Source: Chamaecrista fasciculata (lineage: Eukaryota > Streptophyta > Magnoliopsida > Fabales > Fabaceae). Taken from it: 64,000 nucleotides of DNA. Both the position numbers and the translations under genes were made by a program. Location: positions 323,407 through 387,406 of the forward strand of contig QANZ01007536.1 in NCBI GenBank assembly GCA_003254925.1, given 5' to 3'. The notes under the pieces were generated by a model. The model was not told the DNA's origin. It worked only from the letters and a program-made list of their open reading frames with translations, and did no database searches. The stretch's first letter is position 1. Each line of letters begins with the position of its first letter. This document shows, piece after piece, positions 1-13,097 of the stretch.

Positions 1-283
1 ACAACTATATATATTATTAATTATATATAATTTTAAAATATCGTAATTTTTTCAAAATATATATTAAAATAACATTTGACATGTCATATAAAGTAGGTAA
101 AAGTATAATTTTGGTTCTTTATTTTAAGCCTAGGTTTCAATCTTATCATTCAACAATTATTTGTTTCATTTTAGTCATTTAAGTAACTTCCTCCAACTGA
201 TAAAAAAAAAAAATTAATCCTAGATACTATTAATTTATTTAAAGAAAAATGTTGAGTTGGAATCAAACTTATTATTTTTAATT
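1..283. other. AT-rich intergenic sequence
   Basis: No gene or element boundary is visible. The last nine bases are the left target-site duplication of the next element. Confidence 0.6.
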
Positions 284-1308
284 GGGTAAAATGCACTTTG
301 GTACCCTGTGGTTAGGACCGAATCTACTTTGGTACTCTGTGGTTATTTTCCGTCAAGATTTAACAAAAAGCGCTGACGTGGCTCAATCTTAGTTATCGAT
401 TTCTACTACATTTTATCTGTTAATTTCAATTGCAGCTTAAACCATATTTCACTATTCAACAAGATTTCTTTTGTGTGTTTAGGTCCTCACTCTTTGATAA
501 AACGAATCAAAACACAACAAACTAAAAGAATAGATGGAGTTTTCTACAATTTCATTTCAAGAACTAGAGTTATTAAAAAAGAAATTGCAGAAAGATCGTT
601 AGAGTTTTGATGAATCAAAATCTTCCCTTTCTCATAAAACTTCTCTCAACCAAGTCCTTAATTAATCACATATTGAACTCAAATGTTTGTCATCTTTATC
701 AGATTGGTCCTTGGAACACAAAAAACAACTCTGTTTATCTATTGTTTGATTTATCTTCCATTTAAGGTCAATAAAATTTTATAGTTTTCATAATAGTCTT
801 TGGGGCACATTATAATAAGATTGATTTTCTACAATATATGATCATAATTAATTTAATTATTTTATTAAATATACCAATTTGAGACTATTTGGGGGCATTT
901 TGTAATTTTTGCAAAAAACTTGTGAAGTTTATCTTCTCACCATTGAAACACATAGTTTTAGGACTAAACTGCATTTTATTTTCCAGATTTAGGACTAATC
1001 TATAATTTTATTCTTTTTCGAATATTTTTCATAATTACATTTTGACCCCAAAATTTTGTTATAATTTTCATTTTAGTCCTCAAATATTATGATCTAGGGA
1101 CATTTTTGAAAATTTTGAAACTATTTGGGGGCATTTTTTAATTTTGCAAAAGTGCTAACAATATTTTGTTAAATCTTGACGAAAATAACCACAGGGTGCC
1201 AAAGTGCTAACGGCGCAAACCTCAAGGTACCAAAATGTCAAATTTTGTCTTTCAGGGTACCAAAGTGGATTCGATCCTAACCACAGAGTACCAAAGTGCA
1301 TTTTACCC
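284..1308. mobile_element. Mutator-like non-autonomous TIR element (1,025 bp)
   Basis: The left end starts GGGTAAAATGCACTTTGGTA and the right end is its inverted counterpart ending ...CATTTTACCC. The inverted similarity runs about 80 bp inward at the left, and the right arm adds further GGTACC-containing blocks. A perfect 9 bp direct duplication, TTTTTAATT, flanks it at 275-283 and 1309-1317, which is the Mutator signature. The interior has no transposase-like ORF. Related ends are at 3855-4008 and 37113-39292. Confidence 0.85.
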
Positions 1309-2948
1309 TTTTTAATTTTAAAGTATTGATAATAATAAAAATAATAATAAGAGGAAAAATACTTTTTGGTCCCTAAAAGATGGGCATATTCACTTTCTAG
1401 TCCCTAAAAGAAAATACTATATTTTTCAGTCCTTGAAAAATCATCAACATTTACTCAGTCCTTTCCTTTAACGGAAATGATGGTTTGACCCATTAAATAC
1501 TTGAAGGGCCTATCTTCCAGGGACTAAAAAGTAATTTTAATTTATTATTTTTAACTATATTGAATAACTCATTGTTTAGTTTAATTGAATCTTGCTATGA
1601 TTTGGTTTGGTGATCAGAAACGGTTATAAGAGATGCATGGCTTGGTTTGTAGAGTAAAGGCTTCAAGAATCAATAAAATAATTAACCATGGCCTATTAGT
1701 ACTTGAGGGAAAACAGGAGAAGTTAAGTAATAAAGAGGCTGTTACAAAAGTCCTTTTAGCTAGTATTACCAAAAAGAAAAAAAAAAAGTCCTTTTAGCTA
1801 GAAACAGCATGCATGCAATGAAGAACCTGGTTGCTTTAGTAAGAATAAGATCATCAGTCAATATGAAATGATAAGGTATTTCTTGTAAAGCTTAGCTTCT
1901 ATATATATATATATTGTTCAACACACACACACACATATTCATGTTAATTTGTCTGCATGCCTCTCATTGTGTATATATTATACATGATGCTACTTGTCAC
2001 TAGGTGTGTGTGCAATTTGCAAACAAGCCTTATGTATAAGCTTCCATTTCTCTTCTTTTTTTTCGGTTGGGTAGACATAAATTATGAAAGTAAATATGCT
2101 TTTTACGCTTTACACAACATGCCTGTGGTGAAGAAGCTTATGTCTATTTTTTAGGGAAACTAAAGAAAGGTCTTACTAATTATGCCTTCAATTCAAAGAT
2201 GATACAAAAGAAAAAAAAACACAATGAAATAATGAAGGGTTTTATAAAAAAAGAAAAATGCATTAGATACATACAAATAACATATTTTGTTTCTCAAGGA
2301 TATTTAGGCAACGTACTTCATCAATCATAATGAGTAATTTTCCAAGTCAAAAGAATGAGAAGATCGATACATATATAAATGGGTTTATTTGCATATATAA
2401 TTATACCAATTGGGCGCATGCAACTTTTTGAGAATTATGAGTACTGCCTTGCTTAAAGATGCAACTTGCAAGTCAAATGACCATCACGTTTCCAAATGGG
2501 AGTTTCTTTTTCCATCCAAAAAAAAAAAGAACAAATTAATGTGTATAACTCATGATCTCCTACTTTCATGATTGAAATTTGAAAAACAGGTCCAAGTTTT
2601 GTAATGCTTCTCTCTCTCTCTCACAAACACAGACATGTACTTTTCTTTCCTTCCCTTTTTTTTAATTACATGTTTAAAATTATTAATTATAATTTTAAGA
2701 GTAAATTAATAAATTGATATGAAAGATCACCAAGTTAATAACTTAATCCTTAAAAAATTAAAATATATAATTTAATCATAAGGTAGAGAAGAAAAAAAAA
2801 ACTAANAACCGAAGAAACTTACTAGTGGCTAGGTTTTTTCTCGCGAATTCTGCTCTCTCTGGCTTCGTATTTGACTTGATGAATGATGAAGAAGAAGGAG
2901 ACGAACGCGTAGAGGAAGAAGAAAGCTGCTAATGAGTGAAAAGAATTA
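1309..2948. other. Intergenic, with a repeat remnant and microsatellites
   Basis: Around 1360-1530 there is a degenerate copy of a repeat with 'ggtccctaaaag' motifs of the same style as the MITE termini nearby, without a clear partner end. A TA run followed by a CA run lies at about 1902-1936. A CT run is near 2610-2625 and a single N at 2806. No gene is supported. Confidence 0.5.
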
Positions 2949-3200
2949 GGGCTCCGTTTGGTAGCCATGCAATGTGTTTTACATCGTAAAAGGGCACGGA
3001 TTCCAAGACTTTCATGTGTTTGGTATGGTTATTTGAGCTATGTAAAGTGGATTACAATGTAAAGGGCTTTACATTACATAGGCCATTTTTCTTTACTTCA
3101 CATTTCTGATTTAATCCAAGTCTACCTAGGGAATTATGGTAGAATTCCTAATTTGCCCCTCTCACTCCCATCACATCTCCTTCCCAAAATGGTGAACAGC
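2949..3200 (+). mobile_element. PIF/Harbinger-like MITE, left part, cut by the gap
   Basis: It begins GGGCTCCGTTTGG and is closely similar over its whole visible length to the complete element at 34694-34982. The right end falls in the adjoining N gap. A TTA trinucleotide precedes it, compatible with the 3 bp target site of PIF/Harbinger elements. Confidence 0.65.
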
Positions 3201-3693
3201 NNNNNNNNNNNNNNNNNNNNNNNNNNNNNNNNNNNNNNNNNNNNNNNNNNNNNNNNNNNNNNNNNNNNNNNNNNNNNNNNNNNNNNNNNNNNNNNNNNNN
3301 NNNNNNNNNNNNNNNNNNNNNNNNNNNNNNNNNNNNNNNNNNNNNNNNNNNNNNNNNNNNNNNNNNNNNNNNNNNNNNNNNNNNNNNNNNNNNNNNNNNN
3401 NNNNNNNNNNNNNNNNNNNNNNNNNNNNNNNNNNNNNNNNNNNNNNNNNNNNNNNNNNNNNNNNNNNNNNNNNNNNNNNNNNNNNNNNNNNNNNNNNNNN
3501 NNNNNNNNNNNNNNNNNNNNNNNNNNNNNNNNNNNNNNNNNNNNNNNNNNNNNNNNNNNNNNNNNNNNNNNNNNNNNNNNNNNNNNNNNNNNNNNNNNNN
3601 NNNNNNNNNNNNNNNNNNNNNNNNNNNNNNNNNNNNNNNNNNNNNNNNNNNNNNNNNNNNNNNNNNNNNNNNNNNNNNNNNNNNNNNNNNNNN
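3201..3693. other. Assembly gap (493 Ns)
   Basis: Unresolved bases. Any open reading frame drawn across it is an artefact. In the intact related element at 34.7 kb the matching part is a GC-rich GCGGCGG tract, which may be why the assembly failed here. Confidence 0.95.
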
Positions 3694-3854
3694 GACCTAT
3701 TCAAAAGAAATCTTATGAAAAGGAGAAAAATCTATAATATTAGAATTCTAAAGACCCTTTTATAATTAATTCTTTATGTTTTGATCCCTTTTAGTAAAGG
3801 GAAAGGACTTAAACGCATAAGAGAAGACTTTTTGGGAGATTTTTGACATTTTAA

Positions 3855-4008
3855 CTAACATTTGCCGTTAAATCCTAACAGAAAAAAACCTCAGGGTACC
3901 AAATCGCTAACGGAGCAAACCACGGGGTACCACAATGCAAAAATTTTTCTTTCAGGGTACCAAAGGGGAACCGCCCCTAACTACAGGGTACCGAATTGCA
4001 ATTTACCC
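3855..4008 (+). mobile_element. Right-terminal fragment of a Mutator-like TIR element
   Basis: It matches the right end of the element at 284-1308: repeated 'agggtacca' blocks, 'taacggagcaaacc', and a terminus reading ATTTACCC. The partner left end is not visible, so it is either truncated or lost in the gap. Confidence 0.7.
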
Positions 4009-6365
4009 TTTTTTTTATTAGGAACAACTTTATTTTTGTTCTTCACCTCCTTATTGTATATATATATAGGTACATTTTATTCTAATTTGTATTCATTTAA
4101 TTTATCCATAATTAATATTCTTACTATTGTAATATTTTAAGTATATTGAATTATGGTGTATTACTATTATTTAGGACCTTGATGAATGTGTATCATGCAA
4201 GTAAAGGCAAGACTTACATGCAATTTCTTATATGTTTGATATAAGATTTTCCAATAAAAATAAGGCACATGGTAAATTTGTTTTGCATGACCAATCATGG
4301 TTGAAATAGAGCATTAAATACAACTTTTTGCACAATCATTCATTGAAGAGAGAGAATGTAATTGGAGCTTGTGATGGGAAGAACTTCATAACAAACATAT
4401 AGCAAACTGTATATAAATTTTTTTTTCTTTTGTATTATGTAAGTATTATGTGTGTATTCTCATTGCTTGAATGTGTTGTTTGTGATTTGTAGAATGTCTA
4501 ATTCCTAACAACTATTTTTTGTCTAAAAGCTGATATTTTGATGCTTTAATTTGCTGACTTAAAACGTTGACATATAAAAATTTGACATAATTAAATAATT
4601 ATATAAAAGAAAGTTTTTCTCTTTTTTAGAAAAGCATAATTGAAGGTCCACCTATATATGTGAACACTGAACTGCATAGGATTTAGAAGTTATCATCCTA
4701 TTTCCATTGAACTTCTCTCATTGTAAAAGGCAAATTAAAAGCTGAGTGACTAGGCCTACTTTTGCACTTCCAGCCACTGAGGCAAGTTTTATTTTATTTA
4801 TTTTTCATACTTTTTAAATGCAACTTTCTCTCCTTTTGGTACAAAAGCCTCTTATTTCCTACTATTGGCAATGATTAGTGGAAGTAGATTTAGGGAAGAT
4901 CCCACAACAAGTTTTTAGTTTGTTTAATTAATTTGAATGTTTTTAAGCAACAAGGTGTTGAAAGTTCATTCTTTTTGAAAATATTGAATTATTAAACAAA
5001 AAAAAGGATAATTAATTAGCTGTATATATTCCTAGCATGATCTCTTATATTGGAAAGCATATGCAAATTCTACAAATGAAACTACCAACCTATATATTCT
5101 CTTCCCGGGGCCTGATCTGATCATAAAGGCTATCAAAACCAATAATCTTTCTTACCAACCCTTAATTAGTTTTTGTATTTATTTGGGGTCCTTTCATGAT
5201 TCTTTAACACATATCAATTATATTAAGCTCCAATCAATTAGAATTATGTGAGCATATTATTCAATTACCATTCACACAAACAAATTTGCTATTTGAAGGA
5301 GGAATATATGATTAGTGACTCAATTAGCCAGCTAATATATTGAGTTAAATTTATATATAATTAATTACTCTCTCATAATATATATATTCATTTATAACAA
5401 TCATTGAGAGATCAAGTCTCTCCATGATGGTGATGATGTTGATACTATTTTCTTTATATATTGTGTCATATGGAAAGTGTCTGAATAATCTCAAGAGTGT
5501 GATGAAATCTTTACTTTTCATGGTTAAGAAGATTTCTTAGTGGATTTCCTAGTTGCATACTTCACAATTCACATGGCTCGATAGGGATAGTTAACAAATA
5601 AACATAAAGAAATTCCTGCTATGACAAAGAGATAGCCAGAATGAGTACTTATTGTATTATAATTAAGAGTAATTTATTGTTTGACCCCTGAAAAATTATG
5701 AATTTCTCAATTTAGTGCTTAAAAGATACATTATGAGTTTTTTTTCTAAAAAATACAATTAGAATCAATTAGGTTATTTTGTCCAAGATGCTAATTGAAA
5801 TTTAATGAAAAATTTGATGTTGTGCGTTCATTTCAAAATTGTATCTGCATCGTACTTAATGAACAATTGATATTAGAAAATCGTATATGCAATTAAATTT
5901 AAATTAATATTTTAACAAAAGACTAGATTGATTGTAAGTGTGTATTAAAATCATATAATCTCATACTACGCATATTTATAAGTTTGAGAATATAAAATTA
6001 TTTTTTTATGATTTTAATATAATAAATAATAGAAAATAATGACACTAATCACATACATCATTATTAGATATTGCGAATTTTAAAATTTTTAATTATTTAT
6101 ATATAAAAATATATATCATATCCTGTCAAACAACTTTAGAAATTTAAAAGCTTCTTTAGGAAGAAATTGTTGTATCACTCTCTACTCTATCTAACCTTTC
6201 ATGACCCGAAAAAGAAAAAGTTAAATTAGCTTTCACTAAAATCTAACTAAATTATATTTTTTTCGTCAATAGAATTCACTTTTCATTTAATGTGCATTCA
6301 TTTTCAAAATAAGAAAATTTTAGTTAAGTAATATATATTTTTAGAATCTTATGCATGGTAAAATC
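4009..6365. other. Intergenic; two dispersed-repeat fragments
   Basis: About 4190-4440 resembles 32570-32790 (shared 'tttgcatgaccaatcat', 'gagaatgtaattgg' and 'gaacttcataacaaa'-type motifs). About 5931-6125 is a partial copy of the repeat found at 29513-29880 and 53790-54065. No coding potential is seen; the DNA is strongly AT-rich. Confidence 0.5.
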
Positions 6366-6507
6366 TAATACTAATTTGAATTTCTTATTGTTAAATAAAA
6401 AATATATAATTATATTGTCATGCTATAGAAGAGAAATAATACTAATTTGAATTTCTTATTGTTAAATAAGAAATATATAATTATATTGTCATGCTATAGA
6501 AGAGAAA
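6366..6507. repeat. Tandem duplication of a 71 bp unit
   Basis: Positions 6366-6436 and 6437-6507 are nearly identical direct copies. The one difference I see is 'taaaaaa' against 'taagaaa'. This looks like a recent local duplication in non-coding DNA. Confidence 0.9.
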
Positions 6508-6609
6508 TTATACTACTCTATATTTATTTCTAATTGCAATATCCCCCTATTAAAAAAAATATTGCAATTGTCCCCTAATTAATTAATCTCGATACATATT
6601 TTTTTTTTT

Positions 6610-7147
6610 GGTTAAAGGTTCATTTTGGTCCTAAATGTATGCCCTAATGTTCATTTTGGTTCATTATGTTTTAGAATGTTCAAATTGGTCCTAAATGTTT
6701 GTAAAATGTTTCATTTTGGTCCCAACAATTGAATATGACTTGTTTCAAGTTCAAACGTGATGAGTTTAGAGCTACGTATTGTTCTCGTAGAGTACTTTCT
6801 CTATCCAGTTGTATCCGTCAGCAAACGGGGTCAAATCGATCCTAAAAGTAAACCTCTTGTTTCATGATCAAACAAGTAAAATTGATTATATTTCTCTCGT
6901 TTCAAATTCGACTGCGACGAATTCAGAGCAACAAGTTCCTATTAACAAGCCCTTTGAACTTGAAATGAGATACGAGAGAACTATGATCAAATTCAATAGT
7001 TTGGGACCAAAATAAAACATTTTACTAACATTTAGGACCAAAATGAATCATTTTGCTAACATTTAGGACCAATTTGAACATTTTGAAACATAATGGACCA
7101 AAATGAACATTAGGACATACATTTAGGACCAAAATGACCCTTTGACC
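6610..7147 (+). mobile_element. Mutator-like MITE, family 1, copy a (538 bp)
   Basis: The ends are inverted repeats, GGTTAAAGGTTCATTTTGGT at the left and the complement of GGTCAAAGGGTCATTTTGGT at the right. They contain 'cctaaatgtatg' and 'aatgttcattttgg' blocks. Both flanks are T runs, so the 8-9 bp duplication is compatible but uninformative. The interior is shared with the other family-1 copies. The short ORF inside has no family resemblance. Confidence 0.8.
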
Positions 7148-9074
7148 TTTTTTTTAAGCCTGATACATATATTATCAACTATATAAAATGATAAAATACA
7201 AGTACATATGTTTTTGGTCTCTAATTTCTCTTCATAATTCATACGCATATTATAGATGAGAAGGTATATTAGATATGGAATTTGGAAATGGAAATTTCGT
7301 CTCCAATTTTCTTCATAACTTGTGATTTGTGTAATGAAGATGGAAATTAATTGTCTCGATTCTAATTTCTATCTCCAATTTTCTTTTTAATAATCCGTAG
7401 CTAATCATCTCAAATATTTCTTACTTTTACCCTTTTAGAGATAGACTTTTTTATTTTAGACACAATTTTTTTTCTTTCTCTAACTAGAGACGGAACTCAA
7501 AAGATATTTTGTATCAATTATTTATAATTTCTTTTATACATTTTTTATTTCAAATATATAGATAATTAAGATGCCCATATTGAATAATTTAAATGGATAT
7601 GGATAGATATAGTAAAAAAATGAGCACATACCTGCATGTTGACATCCCTATTATATAGGAATATATATGTCTTCGTTTCTGTCTTGGTGCTTCAAGATAA
7701 GGTTATAGAACAAGAACTCTATGGCTTATAATTAACAACATATTTTTACAAATGTTTATTTGCATTTGAAACCATGGAATTAATGAATTGTTTTGTTTCT
7801 GAAAACACATTTGATTGTTGATTGTGGTTTAGTAATGCCATTTTTTCTATTCCGATAATTTAATTTCTTGAATAGTTTGTATTCATAAATGAAGATTTTA
7901 CTAGAAAGAAACTTGTCGAGAATTTTATATGAAAATGAGAGAACTCTTAAAATTTGAAATTTCATTCATAGTTCTAAATCCGGACAAAGCAAACTTGTTT
8001 ACAGAGGAAATATACATAATTAAATAAAAGAGAAATAAAATAAAATAACCACTTACTCTTAAAATGTACCACTAGCTAACTCTTATATATGATTAGGTCA
8101 AATAAGATAATAACTTTTCCTAACAAAACTTTCATTATTTTATTTTCTAAAAGAATTAATTATACTGGCGACTTTTTGGTCACCTAAAGTTCCAAAACTT
8201 ATAGGTCACTAATGTTGCCTCTAAAGTGACTTTTGTGCTGATCTAATTTCTAACTATATGATCAAGAAATATTTTTTATGACAATTTTTTGGTCTTTCAT
8301 GCAAAGCTAGTCTCAACAACATATATATTTATTCAAAGCATATATGGTATTATGAATTTTATAAAAAATAAGGATAAATTAATTTTTATTTTTTTAACAA
8401 CTTTCTCTTATTATGAATTGTCACGTGACTTTAATGCATCTCTATGCTTGATAATATCTTATTTTAATTCAAAATATATGTATCATTACCATCAAACAGG
8501 TAGATTGATTGATTCATATTAAAATTGATCTAATTTAATTAAAAATTTTGAATTGAAGACTTTGAAATGTAGTCATGCATGTTTGATACTTAATGGTTGA
8601 ATCTTCATGTCTTCATGATCTTACGACTCAACTAAAATGATTCATCTTTGTTTAAAATCTAAATTTTTAAAACAAATAAATGAAAAAAAAATGATGGTTT
8701 AGAACTAGAAAAAAACTGATGGTTGAAAAAAAGAGATTGATATGATGATTGTGTGATAAAAAACATGTCATGTTACGTATGGATGTAGTGCACACAAGAA
8801 ACATTAGCATGGACACAGAATCAATGTGGGTTTCCCCACCAGTCCTCAAATTGAGGGAAAAAGCTTCATAAACGAATCAATTTGGTAATAGAAACACAAA
8901 ATGAGAAAGTGAATTAAATTAACCCATATTGAACGAGCAAAAAGTTGAATGTGGTTGCCAAATGCCAATTATTAGGCAAAGGGAAAAAAGAATGTTGTTC
9001 ATGATTTTGATTTTTGAAGGCTTGTTGCTTTATCAACGTGTTTCATTGTGGTGAAGTGTGTGTATATATATATA
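7148..9074. other. Intergenic, nothing recognised
   Basis: AT-rich sequence with short homopolymer and TA tracts. The small ORFs in it show no composition or motif suggesting protein coding. Confidence 0.5.
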
Positions 9075-9613
9075 GGTTAAAGGGTCATTTTGGTTCTAAA
9101 TGTATGCCTTAATGTTCATTTCGGTTCATTATGTTTTAAAATATTCAAATTGGTCCTAAATATTTGTAAAATATTTCATTTTGGTCCTAAACTATTGAAT
9201 ATGACTTATTACAAGTTCAAACGTGACGAGTTTAGAGCTATGTATTGTTCTCGAAGAGTACTTTCTCTATCCAGTTGGGGTCGTCAGCAAACGAGGTCAA
9301 ATCGGTCTTGAAAGTAGACCGTTTGTTTCATGGTCAAACAAGCAAAGCTGATCATATATTTCTTGTTTCAAATTCTAATGCGACGAATTCAGAGTTATGA
9401 GTTCCTCTTAACAAGTCCTTTAAATTTGAAATGAAAGTCGAGAGAAATATGACCAAATTCAATAGTTTGGGATCAAAATGAAACATTTTACTAATATTTA
9501 TGACCAAAATGAATCATTTTGCAAACATCTAGGACCAATTTGAACATTTTGAAATATAATGGACCAAAATGAACATTAAGGCATACTTTTAGGACCAAAA
9601 TGACCCTTTGACC
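9075..9613 (+). mobile_element. Mutator-like MITE, family 1, copy b (539 bp)
   Basis: Same orientation and nearly the same length as copy a at 6610. The terminal inverted repeats start GGTTAAAGGGTCATTTTGGT. It sits inside a TA microsatellite, so the flanking duplication reads as TATATATA on both sides and cannot be dated. Confidence 0.8.
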
Positions 9614-9644
<31 letters not shown>

Positions 9645-12540
9645 CAATTCAATTTTTATCCTCTAGATAACGTAAAAAATTGGCTATTCTTTAATAATGT
9701 AGCCCATCATTGATTCATTGGAATCATTTCAAGTTTGGACTTTGGACACAAAGTTATACTAAAGTAAATTTAATTTTTTAACAGAAAGTTTTATAGATTA
9801 TTACTGAGTTGACAATACAGACTAAATATATATATGAGAACTCTATGTTTAATACTCATATAATACACATGTATTAATTAAGGAGTAAGGATCCTTATTA
9901 ACTGTTCCTAAATCCTAAATTGAATTAAACGATCTTAATGATTGAGTCTAGATACCTGTGATGCAAATTGAACAAAAAAAAATCAACAGAGATTATAATA
10001 TAGGTGTCTTGGAATTCATTAAAAAATGAGAACAGACAAAATTTAAAAAACTATTTATTAGTTCATTGTGTTATTAATTTGTCCATGCATGCAATATAGT
10101 GTAGTGACAGTTTATTTTACATGTGTTTAGACCCTTTTTGGTCCTAAATTCAATTATGTAAATTAATTTTAATTAGGATCCAAGAAGAGGATTGATTATT
10201 TGCAATGTCCTATCATCATCACCTAATTACTTACCCTTAAATCCTTCCTCTATATTTCTTCACTGATAAACTGATAATTAAAATAATTGTAGTTGTAACT
10301 AATATTTACTATGAAGATATGTCCAAATCTCTTGAAGCAAAGAGCTCCCATAATAATAAAGTACAGCACTTAATTACTTCTTATTAATTTGACAATCTTG
10401 AAGAAGTAGATATGGTAAGAACACTGATAATGTTTAGTTTCAGATGTGTTCAACATCTTATCTCTCTCATGTCATAATAAAAGAAAGTTATGATATCTAT
10501 GCTTCATAAACAAGTTTTAAAAACTTTAATTGATTGACATTATTTACTTTATCTCAAGAATTAATTAGCCAATAGTGTGTAGATAGAAAATGATTTGGCC
10601 CGATGTCTCCTCTACAAGAAATACAATAAATTAAGTTGAAATCACTCACCATTTCACTGTAGAGAGGGAGAAGAAAACTTGTATCCTAAAGGAAAGGATT
10701 GAATACCAACAAAGTTTAGTACAATCAATAGACAATCCGGAGTTTCCCGCCCTGTGTATAAAGCAACTAATTGGTCAACAACAAACCCTTAAATGGAGTT
10801 TAGATCCACGGAGGATATATTAGTCCTTAACCCATCGGGTTAAGGGATACTTTGGACAACCAAAAACAAAAATAGACGGTCGGGTTCTTTAAACATAATG
10901 TCTTAAATTCGATCTGAGTTGTATATATGAAAGAAAAACTATTAATAGAAATAAAATCTATTTCGATAATCTCTATCTATCAAGAAGAGTGATCTAGAAT
11001 TGTTAGTTGGAGGGTATCACCTTCTTACCCAAAAAGAAAAGATGATCTTCTAGAGTTCTTTCTTACGATATTCTTTTTAACTCTCTTAAAATATTTAAAC
11101 CTTACATTTAAAAAAGAATAATCTTTTTTTTTTTGGCCAGAAAAAAAAAAGAAGAATAATCTTTAACTATCGATTATAAGATATTATCTTATCCTTATAA
11201 CAAAAAACAAAGGATTATATCCGCTATAGTTTTATTTTACAATGTTTTATAACTCTTCAAAAGATATGCAACATAGTAATCGGAAAAAAAAGAAGAAGAA
11301 GAAGCAGCTTCTCATAAAGCTCAAGAGTTCAATTACCTGGATTTTCACTACTTAGATCAAATGAAAATTTGCATGACTTTTTTCTATATAATTTTGAAAA
11401 ACACAAACCTTGAGTCTGTATAATAAATTGAAAGCTAAAATGCTTAAAGCTGTTCTAATCACAATGCAACTTGATATACTGATTTGAGAGCAATCAAAAG
11501 ATAAAATATATATATATATATATATAACTTGAATCAAACAAATATTTTATAATGATAATGGATGATGACTACTTAGAGGCCCATTATATATATATATATA
11601 TATAATTATATATAAGATAAAAAGGGAGAGGAGAACTTTCTTTACAAAGTCACATTAATTTTGGTTGATTTTGGTAGCTACTGTTCAGGAATGGATTGTT
11701 GAGAATTCAAAATCAATATTTTTGCATCAACCTAACACGTAGGACCAGATTCTGCACTTTAAAGTTCTTGTTCTCTCAAGATTCCCCTCAGAAAAATTGA
11801 AGTCAAAAGACAAGAAAACAACCAAATTAAAGAAATATATGATGAATTATTAGGACAAATTAAATATATATTCAAATAAAAACTAAAGGTCATTTTATTT
11901 CTTTTTGGCCTCTTCCACGAATTCATTCATCTTACATAGCCTGAGGGAAAAAGAAAAATATCATACCAACTCTCCTCATACCAACTCTCATCTTTTTTCT
12001 ATCCTAAATAAAAATAAGGTTATTTATCGAAATGTACTTATTCAAATTACTTAATTAAGCAAGATAATATATAATTGTTCGTTGGACTAAATTTTGTTAT
12101 TAGGACATAGTTTTAAAATTTAAAGTATCTTTCTTTCTGAAAAATCTGCTGAAGAAATGTGTTTGGGAAAAGTTTTGGGTAAGCCAAATTGGTTTTTGAT
12201 AACTTAAAAAAGGTTCTAGGCCTAGTATTCAAAATCGATTTCCTTTAACATTCTTTTGGACCGAGTTCTTTTTAAGCTAGATCTAGAAGCCCAATTGAGA
12301 ATCTCAAAAGAACTTGCAATTTGCTCCTCTTATGAGAAAGCTTTTGCATCTTGTCCAAAAAAAAAAATGAGAAAGCTTTTGCATCCTCAAATGGAAGATT
12401 GCCATATTTGGATAAAAGCCATCTTTAAAATGCAATGTGTTTTAAACTAAAAATGTGCTGAATGTGTCTAGCCTTTTACTATGAAATTAATGATGCCCTT
12501 GTTAAGTTCTCCATAAAAGAAAAATGAGAATGCGAACAGA
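9614..12540. other. Intergenic, TA microsatellites, one unclassified repeat-like block
   Basis: TA arrays occur at 9614-9638, 11506-11526 and 11586-11605. About 10620-10900 has a less AT-rich character and an inverted motif around 'ttaacccatcgggttaa', suggesting an unclassified dispersed repeat. No gene is supported. Confidence 0.45.
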
Positions 12541-12693
12541 GGTTAATCTACTTGATAAGAAGTTAACTCATAATTCACAAGATAATGAGTTCAAGTCTCG
12601 TTTTAATACAAAAATCTTGTTGATAGATAATTTATAAGTACCGATATAATCGCTCAGTGAGCTCAGAGACATAAACTTTTTCTCAAAAAAAAA
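12541..12693 (+). mobile_element. Possible degenerate tRNA-derived SINE
   Basis: It contains 'atgagttcaagtctcg', which resembles a Pol III box B. About 100 bp downstream it ends in an A run (12686-12697). I see no convincing target-site duplication, so the call is tentative. Confidence 0.4.
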
Positions 12694-13097
12694 AAAGAGA
12701 AAAGAATAAAGTGTATTCAGCCAATTCCATTGTTGGCAAAATTCACTAAACTCAACACTGAGAATTGGACAAGAGTTAGAACTACAAAATTTCAACTTCT
12801 CCCATATGTTGCAACATTCAAATACAATGCCTCAAAAGTTCTGCAAGCCGATATGAAAATGAGAGTCTTGAGCCACCACTAGCAGAAGAAGACGTTGAAA
12901 GCCAATATATTCATATGGCTCTTACTTGCATTTGATTTTAGTGATCTTTATTTTCTTTGTGAGACACTCTAAAGTTCATCTATTTTTTCTGTGCGAAAGG
13001 CTCTTAGGCGTCTCCTTGTTGTAAAGCTCTTTTGTGATGATCAAGTTAATAGGTTAGAAGAAACTTAAAAACCTATTCTTACTTTTAACTATATACA

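Noticed and set aside
3153..3737. 194- and 177-codon ORFs on both strands
   Set aside because: They consist almost entirely of the N gap.
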